Below are positions 42,022-64,000 of a stretch of DNA of 64,000 bases, piece after piece (positions within the stretch are counted from its first letter, which is position 1; each line of letters opens with the position of its first letter). The DNA is from Prochilodus magdalenae (taxonomy: Eukaryota; Chordata; Actinopteri; Characiformes; Prochilodontidae), in assembly GCA_024036415.1 (NCBI GenBank), contig JAMWET010001938.1, positions 88,501 through 152,500 of the forward strand. The letters run 5' to 3'. The position numbers and the translations under genes are program-made. The notes beneath the pieces are model-generated. The model saw only the letters and a list, made by a program, of their open reading frames with translations, ran no database searches and was not told the origin of the DNA.

Positions 42022-42796
42022 AACGCATAGCAACTATCAAGCTGTAATTACAGCTGACAGCCTCAGCTAAGCCAAACACACTGCATATGAGAGAGAAAGA
42101 GGGAGGGAGAGAGAGGGAGAAACAGAGAGCGAGAGAGAAAGTGAGAGAGAAATAGAAAAGGGGAGAGAGAGAGAGAGAGGGAGAGAAATAGCAAAAGAGA
42201 GAGAGAGTGGAGAGAGAGAAAGAGAGGAGACAGAGAGACTGAGAGAGAGAAAGAGGAGAGAGAGAAACAGAGAGTGAGAGAGAAATAGAAAGGGGGGGGA
42301 GAGAGAGAGTGGAGAGAGAGAAAGAGAGGAGAAAGGGAGAGAGAGAGAGAGAGAAAGAGACCGAGTGACAGAGAGAGAGAGAACAATAGGGTCAAAGCCT
42401 TCTGAAAGAATGTTTGTCGACCCGAATAGAAAACATTTCAAACGTTTTGCTTTATAATACGTGCGAATGCTTATAACGCCTCATAGCAAGTAATATCAAT
42501 CAGTGACTGAACCACTAAACTTCAGCACAGATTCCACACATGCTGTATTTAATGAATATGCGTGCTTGCTAATTAATGCACTACGCTGCTACTTATACTC
42601 ATATTTCCGGTTCCTTATTGAGTGCACAATTATCTGCGTTTATTAAACTGATCAGTGAAAATACCTTATAGCCTAATACCTGCTTTAGATGTCCAGTCGT
42701 TTCTCAGCCTATAAAGAGAAAGTAACACTCACCACAGTGGAGAAGGACAGACACCCAGCAGGTGATCCCCAACAGGCAACGTCCCGAGCAGCCCAT
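33539..42796 (-). CDS. CTX-family two-Ig-domain cell-surface protein
   Basis: Type I membrane protein, 298 aa. Minus-strand exons: 42733-42796, 40558-40712, 37689-37887, 35938-36093, 35262-35384, 33539-33738 (897 nt, phases close). Exon 1 is a signal peptide (starts MGCSGRCLLG, start codon 42794-42796). Exons 2-3 encode a V-type Ig domain: Cys in TLPCSF, Trp in IIWTL, and DAGTYRC. Exons 4-5 encode a C2-type domain: ALSCLV, MSWEKL, NSGVYRC. Two extra cysteines (PVCLWEG and TQNCYVNL) sit where the CTX family (VSIG1, VSIG2, GPA33, CXADR) has its second disulfide. Exon 6 carries a membrane helix (LLTLFMALVLLALVVLVLW), a basic stop-transfer and a short tail with a YNEI (YxxI) motif, ending RSFV, which fits a class I PDZ ligand. 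A role in epithelial or leukocyte adhesion is inferred from the family only. I cannot assign an orthologue. Confidence 0.87.
33830..34055 (+). mobile_element. Non-LTR retrotransposon 3' tail fragment
   Basis: AT-rich sequence ending TTTCCCCCTGGGATCAATAA, the stereotyped 3' end of a common fish LINE/SINE group. A fuller example is at 51240-51640. Only the untranslated end is present; there is no open reading frame for reverse transcriptase. Confidence 0.5.
34383..34462. repeat. (TA)n microsatellite, Ig gene intron 5
   Basis: Almost uninterrupted TA dinucleotides between 34390 and 34461 with one GTA break near 34400. Confidence 0.95.
34583..35204. mobile_element. MITE with AAAGGAGYRATRTGTAAGA ends, copy A
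   Basis: The 34583-34601 end and the 35186-35204 end are inverted copies of each other (AAAGGAG then TGTAAGA). A related, oppositely oriented element lies at 38042-38671. Shared interior text, in inverted orientation, includes GATATCT/TGAAGAT and GTATCAT blocks near 35070-35110 and 38135-38195. No transposase is encoded. Confidence 0.65.
36225..36960 (-). pseudogene. Degenerate Tc1-like transposase, second family
   Basis: Minus-strand frames give GGSAMIWGGCSWSGPGSGTL, then LCAQRMRSADHLNILNN and SMDFFFLGNTAIFQHD. These correspond to the catalytic-core region of Tc1 transposases (VMVWGCFSWSG, then NILND.VIPSM, then FQ.DNA). Upstream text near 36610-36680 resembles the preceding W-S-DESRF motif. 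Frameshifts and a lost D-N-A block show it is dead. It lies in intron 3 of the Ig gene. Confidence 0.75.
38042..38671. mobile_element. MITE copy B, inverted relative to 34583-35204
   Basis: Begins AAAGGAGCAATATGTAAGA at 38042 and ends with TTTACTCCTTTAAG near 38671. The right terminus has drifted more than the left. Interior similarity to copy A is in the opposite orientation. It lies in intron 2 of the Ig gene. Confidence 0.55.
38923..39954. mobile_element. DNA-transposon-like element split by an LTR insertion
   Basis: The left end CTTTAACCTCCTGA is matched in inverted orientation by the right end TCAGGAGGTTAAAG (near 39941-39954). Only about 230 bp belong to this element; the rest is the solo LTR at 39048-39849. 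No protein is encoded. Confidence 0.6.
39048..39849. mobile_element. Solo LTR, 802 bp
   Basis: Begins TGTAA and ends TTACA, the usual TG...CA inverted ends of a long terminal repeat, and is flanked by a direct 4-bp repeat GTCC at 39044-39047 and 39850-39853. A TATA-like GGCTATATATACC lies near 39139-39151, so transcription would run on the plus strand. No internal gag or pol is present, which fits loss of the interior by LTR-LTR recombination. The retroelement family (BEL/Pao, Ty3/gypsy or endogenous retrovirus) is not determined; a 4-bp duplication fits gypsy or retrovirus-type integrases. Confidence 0.7.
41140..41585. mobile_element. Foldback-type element, copy B
   Basis: The left end AGAAAACAAAATTACA and the inverted right end TGTAATTTTGTTTTCT (complementary over about 15 bases) delimit the copy. 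The interior matches the arms of 31525-31970. It lies in Ig gene intron 1, upstream of exon 2. Confidence 0.65.
41932..42019. repeat. (TG)n microsatellite, ~44 units
   Basis: Perfect alternating TG/GT run of about 88 bp in Ig gene intron 1. Alternating purine-pyrimidine DNA of this length can adopt a Z form. Confidence 0.97.
42088..42382. repeat. (GA)n-rich purine tract
   Basis: About 290 bp of almost pure G and A, made of GAGAGAGA with AAA, GGG and ACA interruptions, between the (TG)n tract and Ig gene exon 1. The long Leu/Ser/Phe reading frames on the minus strand here are low-complexity shadows. Confidence 0.95.
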
Positions 42797-42916
42797 CACT
42801 GAGAGGACGTGTGCGCTGTGTCCTCCATCCAGGCCAGTGTCTCCTCTCACTGCGTCCACTGACTGGGCAAATATAATCGAGTTATTGAGTGGCAAAAAAA
42901 GAGGACGCTTAATTTA

Positions 42917-43004
42917 TTCTCTCTCTCTCTCTCTCTGCCTCTCTGCCTCTCTCTCTCTTTCTCTCTCTGCCTCTCTCTCTCTCTGCCTCTCTCTCTCTCT
43001 GCAT
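42917..43004. repeat. (CT)n / CTCTGC tract upstream of Ig gene exon 1
   Basis: CT dinucleotides interrupted by CTCTCTGC units, about 120 bp upstream of the Ig gene start codon on its coding strand, where it reads as a GA-rich promoter-proximal purine tract. Confidence 0.9.
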
Positions 43005-43599
43005 ACCCATTCCCTGAGAGAATTTCCTTCCTATCTCAGAGGTTTCAGACTGACGTTTCAGAACATCGATTTGTTTTAGCTTTGGAGATCATGTGAGCCT
43101 GCTGCTGTGTATTATGTCACCCCGTCTGTTTTCATCTAAATGTGTCAGATGCATATGCATGCATTGCAGGATCTTGGCAAACAGGCGTGTTGTTTCTTTT
43201 TTTTTTTGCTGATTTTATTTGGTTTGTTTGTTTAAGCTTTTTTTAAGAGTTTTGGAAGTGTGCTCAACACCAGAATGAAGTAGAGCAGTGTAATCATGTA
43301 GAGTACCGCTTAGCTTAAAGTGCTCCTGTAAAATGGACCCACGCCTGGGAGGTAAAGTATGACTTTGAACCGATAGATGGGGTTTTTCCGACTATTTATT
43401 TGAAATTATTGTTTTTTGTTTTTTTTGTGGTATCATTTATAGAATGTTGACATGTGAAATAATTTGTTTTGCTGCCCTCCACCAACATATGTCCACCAAT
43501 CATTGTCCACTATTTCAACAGTAGACTGTCAGTAGCTATACCAAGTTTAACCAAACTACACCCATCTCATAACCTCACAAACAATAGCTACACAAATAG

Positions 43600-44115
43600 C
43601 CGCACCCAGAGCTGGCAGGAATGAACCATGGTGGGCAGGTTTGCCATTGTGAGAGATGAGAATGATAAGTGTCAGCCGCACGTGTGTCGTGAGCAAGGTC
43701 GTGTCGTGACTGACCCAACAGCCACCACTGTGGACATTCAGCGAGCAGTGGTGTCCTCCATGAATCATCCTGTTAGTGCAGCACCACTGGACCACTGGAG
43801 TCCCTGCACCTTCACCCCTACCGCACCATCTGCAGGAACTGTGCGAGGATATTCAAGCTGCATGGGATGGATTCAAGTTTCAAGTTTATTCGTCATTTGC
43901 ACAATGTCAGGACGTTTATGCATCAAACTGCTTGTGTGGGAACTGACCTACAGAGGGCAGCATTTTTATAAATACTACCAAAACATACTGAATAAAGAGA
44001 TGTATAGAGACATATATATACACACAAGTGACTATACAGAGACAGGAGCGTTGTGTGATTATGGATTATGGCAGGATACCATTAGGAACCTCCACAACAT
44101 GCATGTTGAGAGATA
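43600..44115 (-). pseudogene. Tc1-like remnant interrupted by a second insertion
   Basis: The reverse complement of 43620-43873 aligns by eye with 60536-60890 (shared ACAGTTCCTGCAGATGGTGC, then a GTGGCTGTTGGGTC block). The reverse complement of 44063-44105 continues the same family (GAGGTTCCTAATG, then GATAATCC). Between them, about 43873-44060 is foreign sequence beginning TTCAAGTTTCAAGTTTATTC, which resembles a retroposed tail. So this is one old copy split by a younger insertion. Confidence 0.6.
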
Positions 44116-44169
44116 CTATTTCTGTAGCTCAATTAATATTGTCCATATTAAGTAACCTTTATCAATTTT

Positions 44170-44173
44170 TTTA

Positions 44174-44206
<33 letters not shown>
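44170..44206. repeat. (TTA)n microsatellite
   Basis: TTATTATTATTA run over about 35 bp; a second, longer one is at 44630-44690. Confidence 0.9.
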
Positions 44207-44208
<2 letters not shown>

Positions 44209-44308
44209 TGTTCCTGGTAACATTTATCTTCATTTTTAATAGCATTACAATCTGATCTGACACAATCAGACACTTCCTTCTAATTTATGTGTGTGTATAT
44301 TGGGGGGC

Positions 44309-44540
44309 AGTCGTGGGCTGGAGGTTAGGGAACCCGGAGGGTCGCCGGTTCGATTCCCTGAACTGACAGTAACGACTGAGGTGCCCTTGAGCAAGGCACC
44401 TAACCTCCAACTGCTCCCTAGGTGCTGTGGATAGGGCTGCCCACCTCTCCCTAGTGTGTGTGTTCACTAGTGAGTGTGTTTGTGGGTGTTTCACTTCACG
44501 GATGGGTTAAATTTCCCCACAGTGGGATCAACAAGGGATC
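44309..44540 (+). mobile_element. tRNA-derived SINE, second family
   Basis: A-box-like GGGCTGGAGGTTAGGG and B-box-like CGGTTCGATTCCC lie about 30 bp apart near the start. They are followed by the conserved body GAGGTGCCCTTGAGCAAGGC and ACCTAACCTCCAACTGCTCC, and a GTGTTCACT block, ending near GGGATCAACAAGGGATCT. This layout is a fish tRNA-derived SINE, different from the 30244-30478 family. Confidence 0.8.
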
Positions 44541-44627
44541 TAAATCTTAAATATGGAATGTATTGTAAGAATATTTCAGCAATTTAGGGAAATTAGTAGT
44601 GAGCAAGAGATATACGTAGTTTATTAA

Positions 44628-44643
44628 TTTATTATTAAATTAA

Positions 44644-44688
<45 letters not shown>

Positions 44689-44690
44689 TT
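44628..44690. repeat. (ATT)n microsatellite
   Basis: ATT trinucleotides repeated about 15 times with one AAATTA lead-in. Confidence 0.95.
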
Positions 44691-44999
44691 GTTTAGATAT
44701 ATTTATTAAGAATGTACAATCTTCAATAAAGATTTACAGCTTAGCAAATACAGCAACAGTACATTCCGTTGTTCTGTTGAAGAAAGAAAAAAAAATTATA
44801 ATAAAAATATAAATATAAAAAAAAAAGCTAGACTTAGATTTAGACCCCAGCTTGCACATTTCCTCAGAGTAATAATCTTGTGTGTCTAACAGAGTCATAA
44901 CTACACCACCTGTATGGATCGACTGACATGTTGAAGCAACAGTCTGTTAGAGTCAACACTGGTCAATAAAAGTAATTTACAATTAACAAGGTATTCAGG

Positions 45000-45957
45000 C
45001 TCACAGGTGTGCGGTGTTTGATCCCAGGTAAAACCCAGAATCACTCTGGCTGTAATATAGATAACGTTATTGAAAATACAAAACAGAGGATAAAAGGAAG
45101 ACCAAGACGCACAGCTGACAAACCATACACCATTTATTAGAAAACACAGATATTCATAGAGGTGTAAAATCTGATCTAGCACGTTTCTGAGCCCTTACTA
45201 AGCCACACGATAAACGAAACTAACTTACTGAACAAGTCACACAATAAAATCGGACCTGCCCAGGACCTGCTTCATAAAATGGTGGCAACCGTCTGCATAA
45301 GAGACAAGAAATTCAAAAGACTACTGCACACACCGCACCACAAATTTGGTGAAGCCCCCAACCCCAACGTTTACATTCAAAGTATGTGGTTCAAAGATTT
45401 AATTATTTAGAAACTTAAAGGAGCAATTATCCACAATTCACTACACACAATTACGATGCATGAGTATACCACCTATTCACGAGCCACCGCGGTTCACAAC
45501 TGACAGTAGTGTATAGCTCTTAAATTAAAAAATAAAAACACAAGAAGAATTAAACATTTAACACTACTGAGAAATTCTTGCACAACTATCATAAACATAC
45601 CAAGAGCATACCAAAAAAATCTGTACAACATACAATATAGATACTACATGTTTCTCAGGTAGATCAAACACAAATAGCATCGCCCCCCCTCTTACTTCCA
45701 GCTGGGTCCTAGTGTCCCTCCTCTCACCTTCCAGCTGGGTCCTACTGTCCCTAAAAACTGATGCTAAAATGAAGATTTAAGATGACCGTCATGTTGGTGA
45801 CACGGCCAAACAGGTTTCTTCCTTCCCCCATAAGCTTGTGTTTAACATCAGATCGCTGTCTGCCGAAGCGTTTTCATTTTATATGTTTCCTTATCTTTAC
45901 AACACCCTGTATACCCTACATACAGAAGGACATGTATAATGCTGGTCCTTTTTAAAA

Positions 45958-46020
<63 letters not shown>

Positions 46021-47247
46021 AAGAACTTTGCCAAATTAATTCAATGCACCAAAAATTATATTGGAATAAGACTCACATTACCTTTAAAGGTAATTATTTA
46101 AAATGTTGCAACAAATGGTGCATTAATGTTTAGGATTGAATGTTTTTTTTTTTTGAGAATTCATTAAATAAGGATCAGAATTTAAAATCAGAGTTGAAAA
46201 AATATTCGGGAATTAAAACCTGACTTTTGACTGAATCTGTTTTGCTTTGAGTAACTCTATACCTTTTTATAAGATTTTATTAAAACAAGTAATTAATATT
46301 CCATCTCGTCAAACAATACTTCTTTACCAAATGTTTTTGTGCAGAAGTGACTCTGCTTCTTCTGTTACATTTGTAAAAGGAGGGCGGAACAACGAGCTGG
46401 AGTGAGTTAGTGTCCACCTTTTAAATGTCAACATTTTTATACTGCCTCATATTCCATCCCGGCAGAAACAACAACAGATGAAAAGCAATGGCTAATAACT
46501 GTGAAGGGGATGTCAACACTTTTCACACCTTCTCCAGTGATCTGTCGACAGGTATTTCCACGCGGCCAATGAGATATCAGACTTCATCAGGGAAATCTAA
46601 ACAGGCATGGTTCATCTTTAAACAAGGCTGAGAATGGTTTCCTAATCAAATAGTCCATTCCTCCTTAAAAATAAAGAAGGAGACATGCACTGCAGTGTAC
46701 CACCTCTTCTCAATCTATGAATCTCACTGCACACCCCATGGACATTTGTAGCCGGACCATCCATGTGCAATGCCATCGTGTTTCAAGAAGGTTTTTTTTT
46801 TTTTTGTTATATACAGAGCAGCCAATAAGACATTTCAGTCAGTCTTATAAGAACGGTAACAAACCCTTGTGTTGACGTTCTGCAAATGCTTAACCTTTCC
46901 AGATTAAAATGAAGCATTACTCTATTCCACACTTACTAAGTGGTTGAGGGACCCCGTCACCACACGAGCCCCGTGCACCAACACACCAGCCAATAGGCTT
47001 TTGTCTGATAGGGATGTACGTAATGTAACACCAGACGTTTGAGAATAGCCCAACAAGGATGCATTTATTATCGGCAGTGCATAATTTGACAACATGTATA
47101 AAGTGAGAATTTAATTTAATAAAAACTTGCACCTATGAATTTATATCAACTGTGACAGCATAGTATAACCAGATTTCAGCATGCAAAATACCTGAATAAA
47201 TAAAATACCAACAATGAATATGTCAAAGGCAATAATGGTACATTAAA

Positions 47248-47281
<34 letters not shown>

Positions 47282-48211
47282 GGGAGGGGAGGGGTCATTG
47301 TTAGGACACTTGGAATGTTATGATGAGTTGTGTAGGCTTTGTATTGCCAACATGATACTGTCCATCATGGATCATCGCACTTTGTATTGTGAGAGGGAGG
47401 TAGAGACAGATGGCATTTTATAATGACACTTAAACCACCTAAGAAATTAGAACTCTTAGCAAATACAGCTGGTTTACTGTACAGCAATAATCAGAGCACA
47501 GGAGAATGGAAGAACTGTCAAGCTGTCAAAAGCAGCCAAAACCAACCGTGCAAACAAAACACAGACTACATGTACATTGTACACATTCAGGATCTCCCTC
47601 ATCCATAAACACACCCCAACACCTGTCCACCACGGACGTGAACCCACAAAATAAGGGAGTCTATTAGACAGCCTGCACACCAGAAGGTAGAATCCTTTTT
47701 GGTATATTTTCCATATATACTATTTTGTCCTAAAATATTTTGTAGGCCTCTATTTTTACAAAATAAGATGTACGTGATGCCTGTCATATTGCAAAATTAC
47801 AGTTTATATAATATATTAGATTTTATATATATATAGATTTATACTCCACTATACTTTAATATAAAACAACCATGATTGCACAGTACAGTCACTGAACTTC
47901 AACAAGTGAACAGTACATCAACTGAATTGTTTTACCACCAAAATACAATATTTGGATGTTATTGCATTATTAACGGCACAGTAGAATATAATGGTACACA
48001 GATACTATATCTAAATCACATCAGTCTGTCGCTGGCCCAAGGAGGACTACACAGGTGCTCCGCATTCGCTCTTTCTTTCCACAGAGCCTCACATAATCAT
48101 CTACCTGTTTCTCAGCTTCACCAAAAAAAAAAAAAAAAACACAACTGGTCCTCCATATTTTCTGAAAGGCAGGGTTATGAAATGCCAGCTCTTCTTTCCC
48201 AGCTGAAACCA
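45000..48211 (-). other. pacs1: Probable pacs1 3' UTR and flanking AT-rich sequence
   Basis: No coding exon is visible on either strand downstream of the pacs1 stop at 48212-48214. A minus-strand AATAAA lies at 47064-47069, about 1.1 kb past the stop, and others occur further left. Two (TG)n tracts (45959-46018, 47252-47280) sit here. The end of the transcript cannot be fixed from the sequence. Confidence 0.4.
45959..46018. repeat. (TG)n microsatellite
   Basis: Perfect TG run of about 60 bp. Confidence 0.95.
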
Positions 48212-62587
<14,376 letters not shown>

Positions 62588-63060
62588 CTGTAGAGGGAGA
62601 GAGAGACAGAGGGAAGGGGGAGAGAGAGAGAGAGGAGAGAGAGAGATGCAGAAGTTGCTCTAAATACATGTTGCTATGGCAGCCGAATGAATATTCTGTA
62701 GACTCTGCGGGCTTGACATTTTGTCTGAATATTCCATAAGGCTATCTGAATTGACATTTCAACAACAAAATTGCAGGAAACAGTTTTAACCTTTCTGTGC
62801 AGTGCAGCATGAGCTTTGCGATCAGTGTTAATAAAGTGGTATTTCCAGATACGCTGTGTGATTTTGGACTGCCTTCACCATTCAGAGGTAAAACTTCATC
62901 AGCAACGCAAAGCAGTTTCTCAGAGCCGAGAAAATATGTGTCATCATGTCCACAGTTCAAGAGTCTAACGCCTGCACCACAGTATTCCCAAAGCCTTTCT
63001 GAAACTAAACGCACTAACACTCTATTAAGGGAAGACAGAGGGAAGATTTAACCAGTCGGA

Positions 63061-63062
63061 AC

Positions 63063-63117
<55 letters not shown>
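63061..63117. repeat. (AT)n microsatellite
   Basis: AT run of about 50 bp in a pacs1 intron. Confidence 0.95.
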
Positions 63118-63120
<3 letters not shown>

Positions 63121-63387
63121 CAGCACTGTCAAGCCAAACCTTACCTCATATAACAGGTATAAATTGTGAAGCCTGTCACATGTCTATCGACACCTCCATC
63201 GAAACATGTGACAATGTGCAAAGGATGGAGACTCTCCAGCACCACTGTGCTGTCTAATCCACCACACCAAAACAGCTGTAGTACACTTTTCCAATTATAA
63301 AACTAAAAAGTGTATCTATATGGTACGTAGCGGCGATAAAATACATACATATACACATATTTACATATGTATATATATATTTATATC

Positions 63388-63905
63388 TACAGAGGTTGGA
63401 CAATGAAACTGAAACACCTGGTTTTAGACCACAATCATTTATTAGTATGGTGTAGGGCCTCCTTTTGCGGCCAGTACAACGTCAGTTGGTCTTGGGAATG
63501 ACATATACTGCGTCCTGCACAGTGGTCAGAGGGAGTTTAAGCCATTCTTCTTGCAGGATAGTGGCCAGGTCACTACGTGATGCTGGTGGAGGTTCGTCCT
63601 TCTTGGTGGTATGCTGACATTACCCTGGATACCGTGGCTCTTGATACATCACAAAGACTTGCTGTCTTGGTCACAGATGCACCAGCAAGACGTGCACCAA
63701 CAGTCTGTCCTCTTTTGAACTCTGGTATGTCCCATAATGTTGTGTGCATTGCAGTATTTTGAGCAGAACTGTGAACCTTCACACTCTGCTCTTACTGGTG
63801 CAATGTGCAGTTAATGAAGATTGGCCACCAGGCTGGTCCAATTTAGCCATGAGACCTCCCACACTAAAATGACAGGTGTTTCAGTTTCATTGTCCAACCC
63901 CTGTA
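63388..63905 (-). mobile_element. Internally deleted Tc1/mariner element, 514 bp
   Basis: Terminal inverted repeats of 31 bp lie at 63390-63420 and 63873-63903, identical at 30 of 31 positions and beginning CAGAGGTTGG or CAGGGGTTGG. TA dinucleotides flank both ends (63888-style TA at 63388-63389 on the left, 63904-63905 on the right), as Tc1/mariner requires. The minus strand keeps the DNA-binding head of the transposase (KRGQTVGARLAGASVTKTA, then VSRATVSRVMSAY), but the catalytic domain is gone. It can only move in trans. Confidence 0.85.
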
Positions 63906-64000
63906 TATATATATATGTGTGTGTGTATGTATTTTATCGCCTCTACTTACTTGAGAGGGGGACCGATGCTGTTCAGTTTCTCGGTTCAGTACACCTGGCC

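Noticed and set aside
42063..42441. Long Leu/Ser/Phe-rich reading frames on the minus strand
   Set aside because: Translation of a (GA)n tract; low complexity in several frames at once, no splice or homology support.
44309..44400. Second possible tRNA gene
   Set aside because: Continues into a conserved SINE body, so it is a retroposon head, not a tRNA.

Overview
This window is vertebrate nuclear DNA from a ray-finned (teleost) fish. It has GT-AG introns, long (TG)n, (GA)n and (TA)n microsatellites, tRNA-derived SINEs, and many Tc1/mariner and MITE-like repeats. There is no sign of bacterial operons, CRISPR arrays or plasmid functions. I rebuilt genes by joining open exon segments at GT-AG junctions and checking that reading phase closes across each intron. 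Family names rest on protein similarity I recognise, not on a database search.

Three protein genes are supported. (1) pcnx3 (pecanex homolog 3), plus strand, start codon at 8275 and stop ending at 25285. Its 34 coding exons sum to 6873 nt (2290 aa plus stop) with every phase closing. A candidate CCAAT-box promoter lies near 6.0-6.2 kb and a long 3' UTR runs to about 28.4-29.0 kb. (2) A small two-Ig-domain type I membrane protein of the CTX family (the VSIG1/VSIG2/GPA33/CXADR group), minus strand, 42796 down to 33539, six exons, 298 aa. I cannot give it a firm symbol. (3) pacs1 (phosphofurin acidic cluster sorting protein 1), minus strand, from beyond the right edge down to a stop at 48212. 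Twenty-three exons encode 851 residues here; the N-terminal exon or exons lie past position 64000.

Layout: 1-6 kb is gene-poor with a decayed reverse-transcriptase fragment; 6-29 kb is pcnx3; 29-33.5 kb is repeats (a Tc1 remnant, a SINE, two MITEs and a minisatellite); 33.5-42.8 kb is the Ig gene, whose introns hold MITE copies, a Tc1 remnant and a solo LTR nested in another element; 43-48 kb is repeats plus the likely pacs1 3' UTR; 48-64 kb is pacs1 with many intronic transposon insertions. pcnx3 is tail-to-tail with the Ig gene, and the Ig gene and pacs1 are co-oriented.

The most interesting signal is an open 111-nt segment inside pacs1 (56580-56690). Its translation resembles the later pacs1 exon at 54328-54432, including a shared LPxS..I.VN..DWQGQ pattern, so it looks like an internal exon duplication. 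I know of no such second copy in mammalian PACS1 or PACS2. I see no operon-like or defence-like novel system; the remaining findings are genome-structural.
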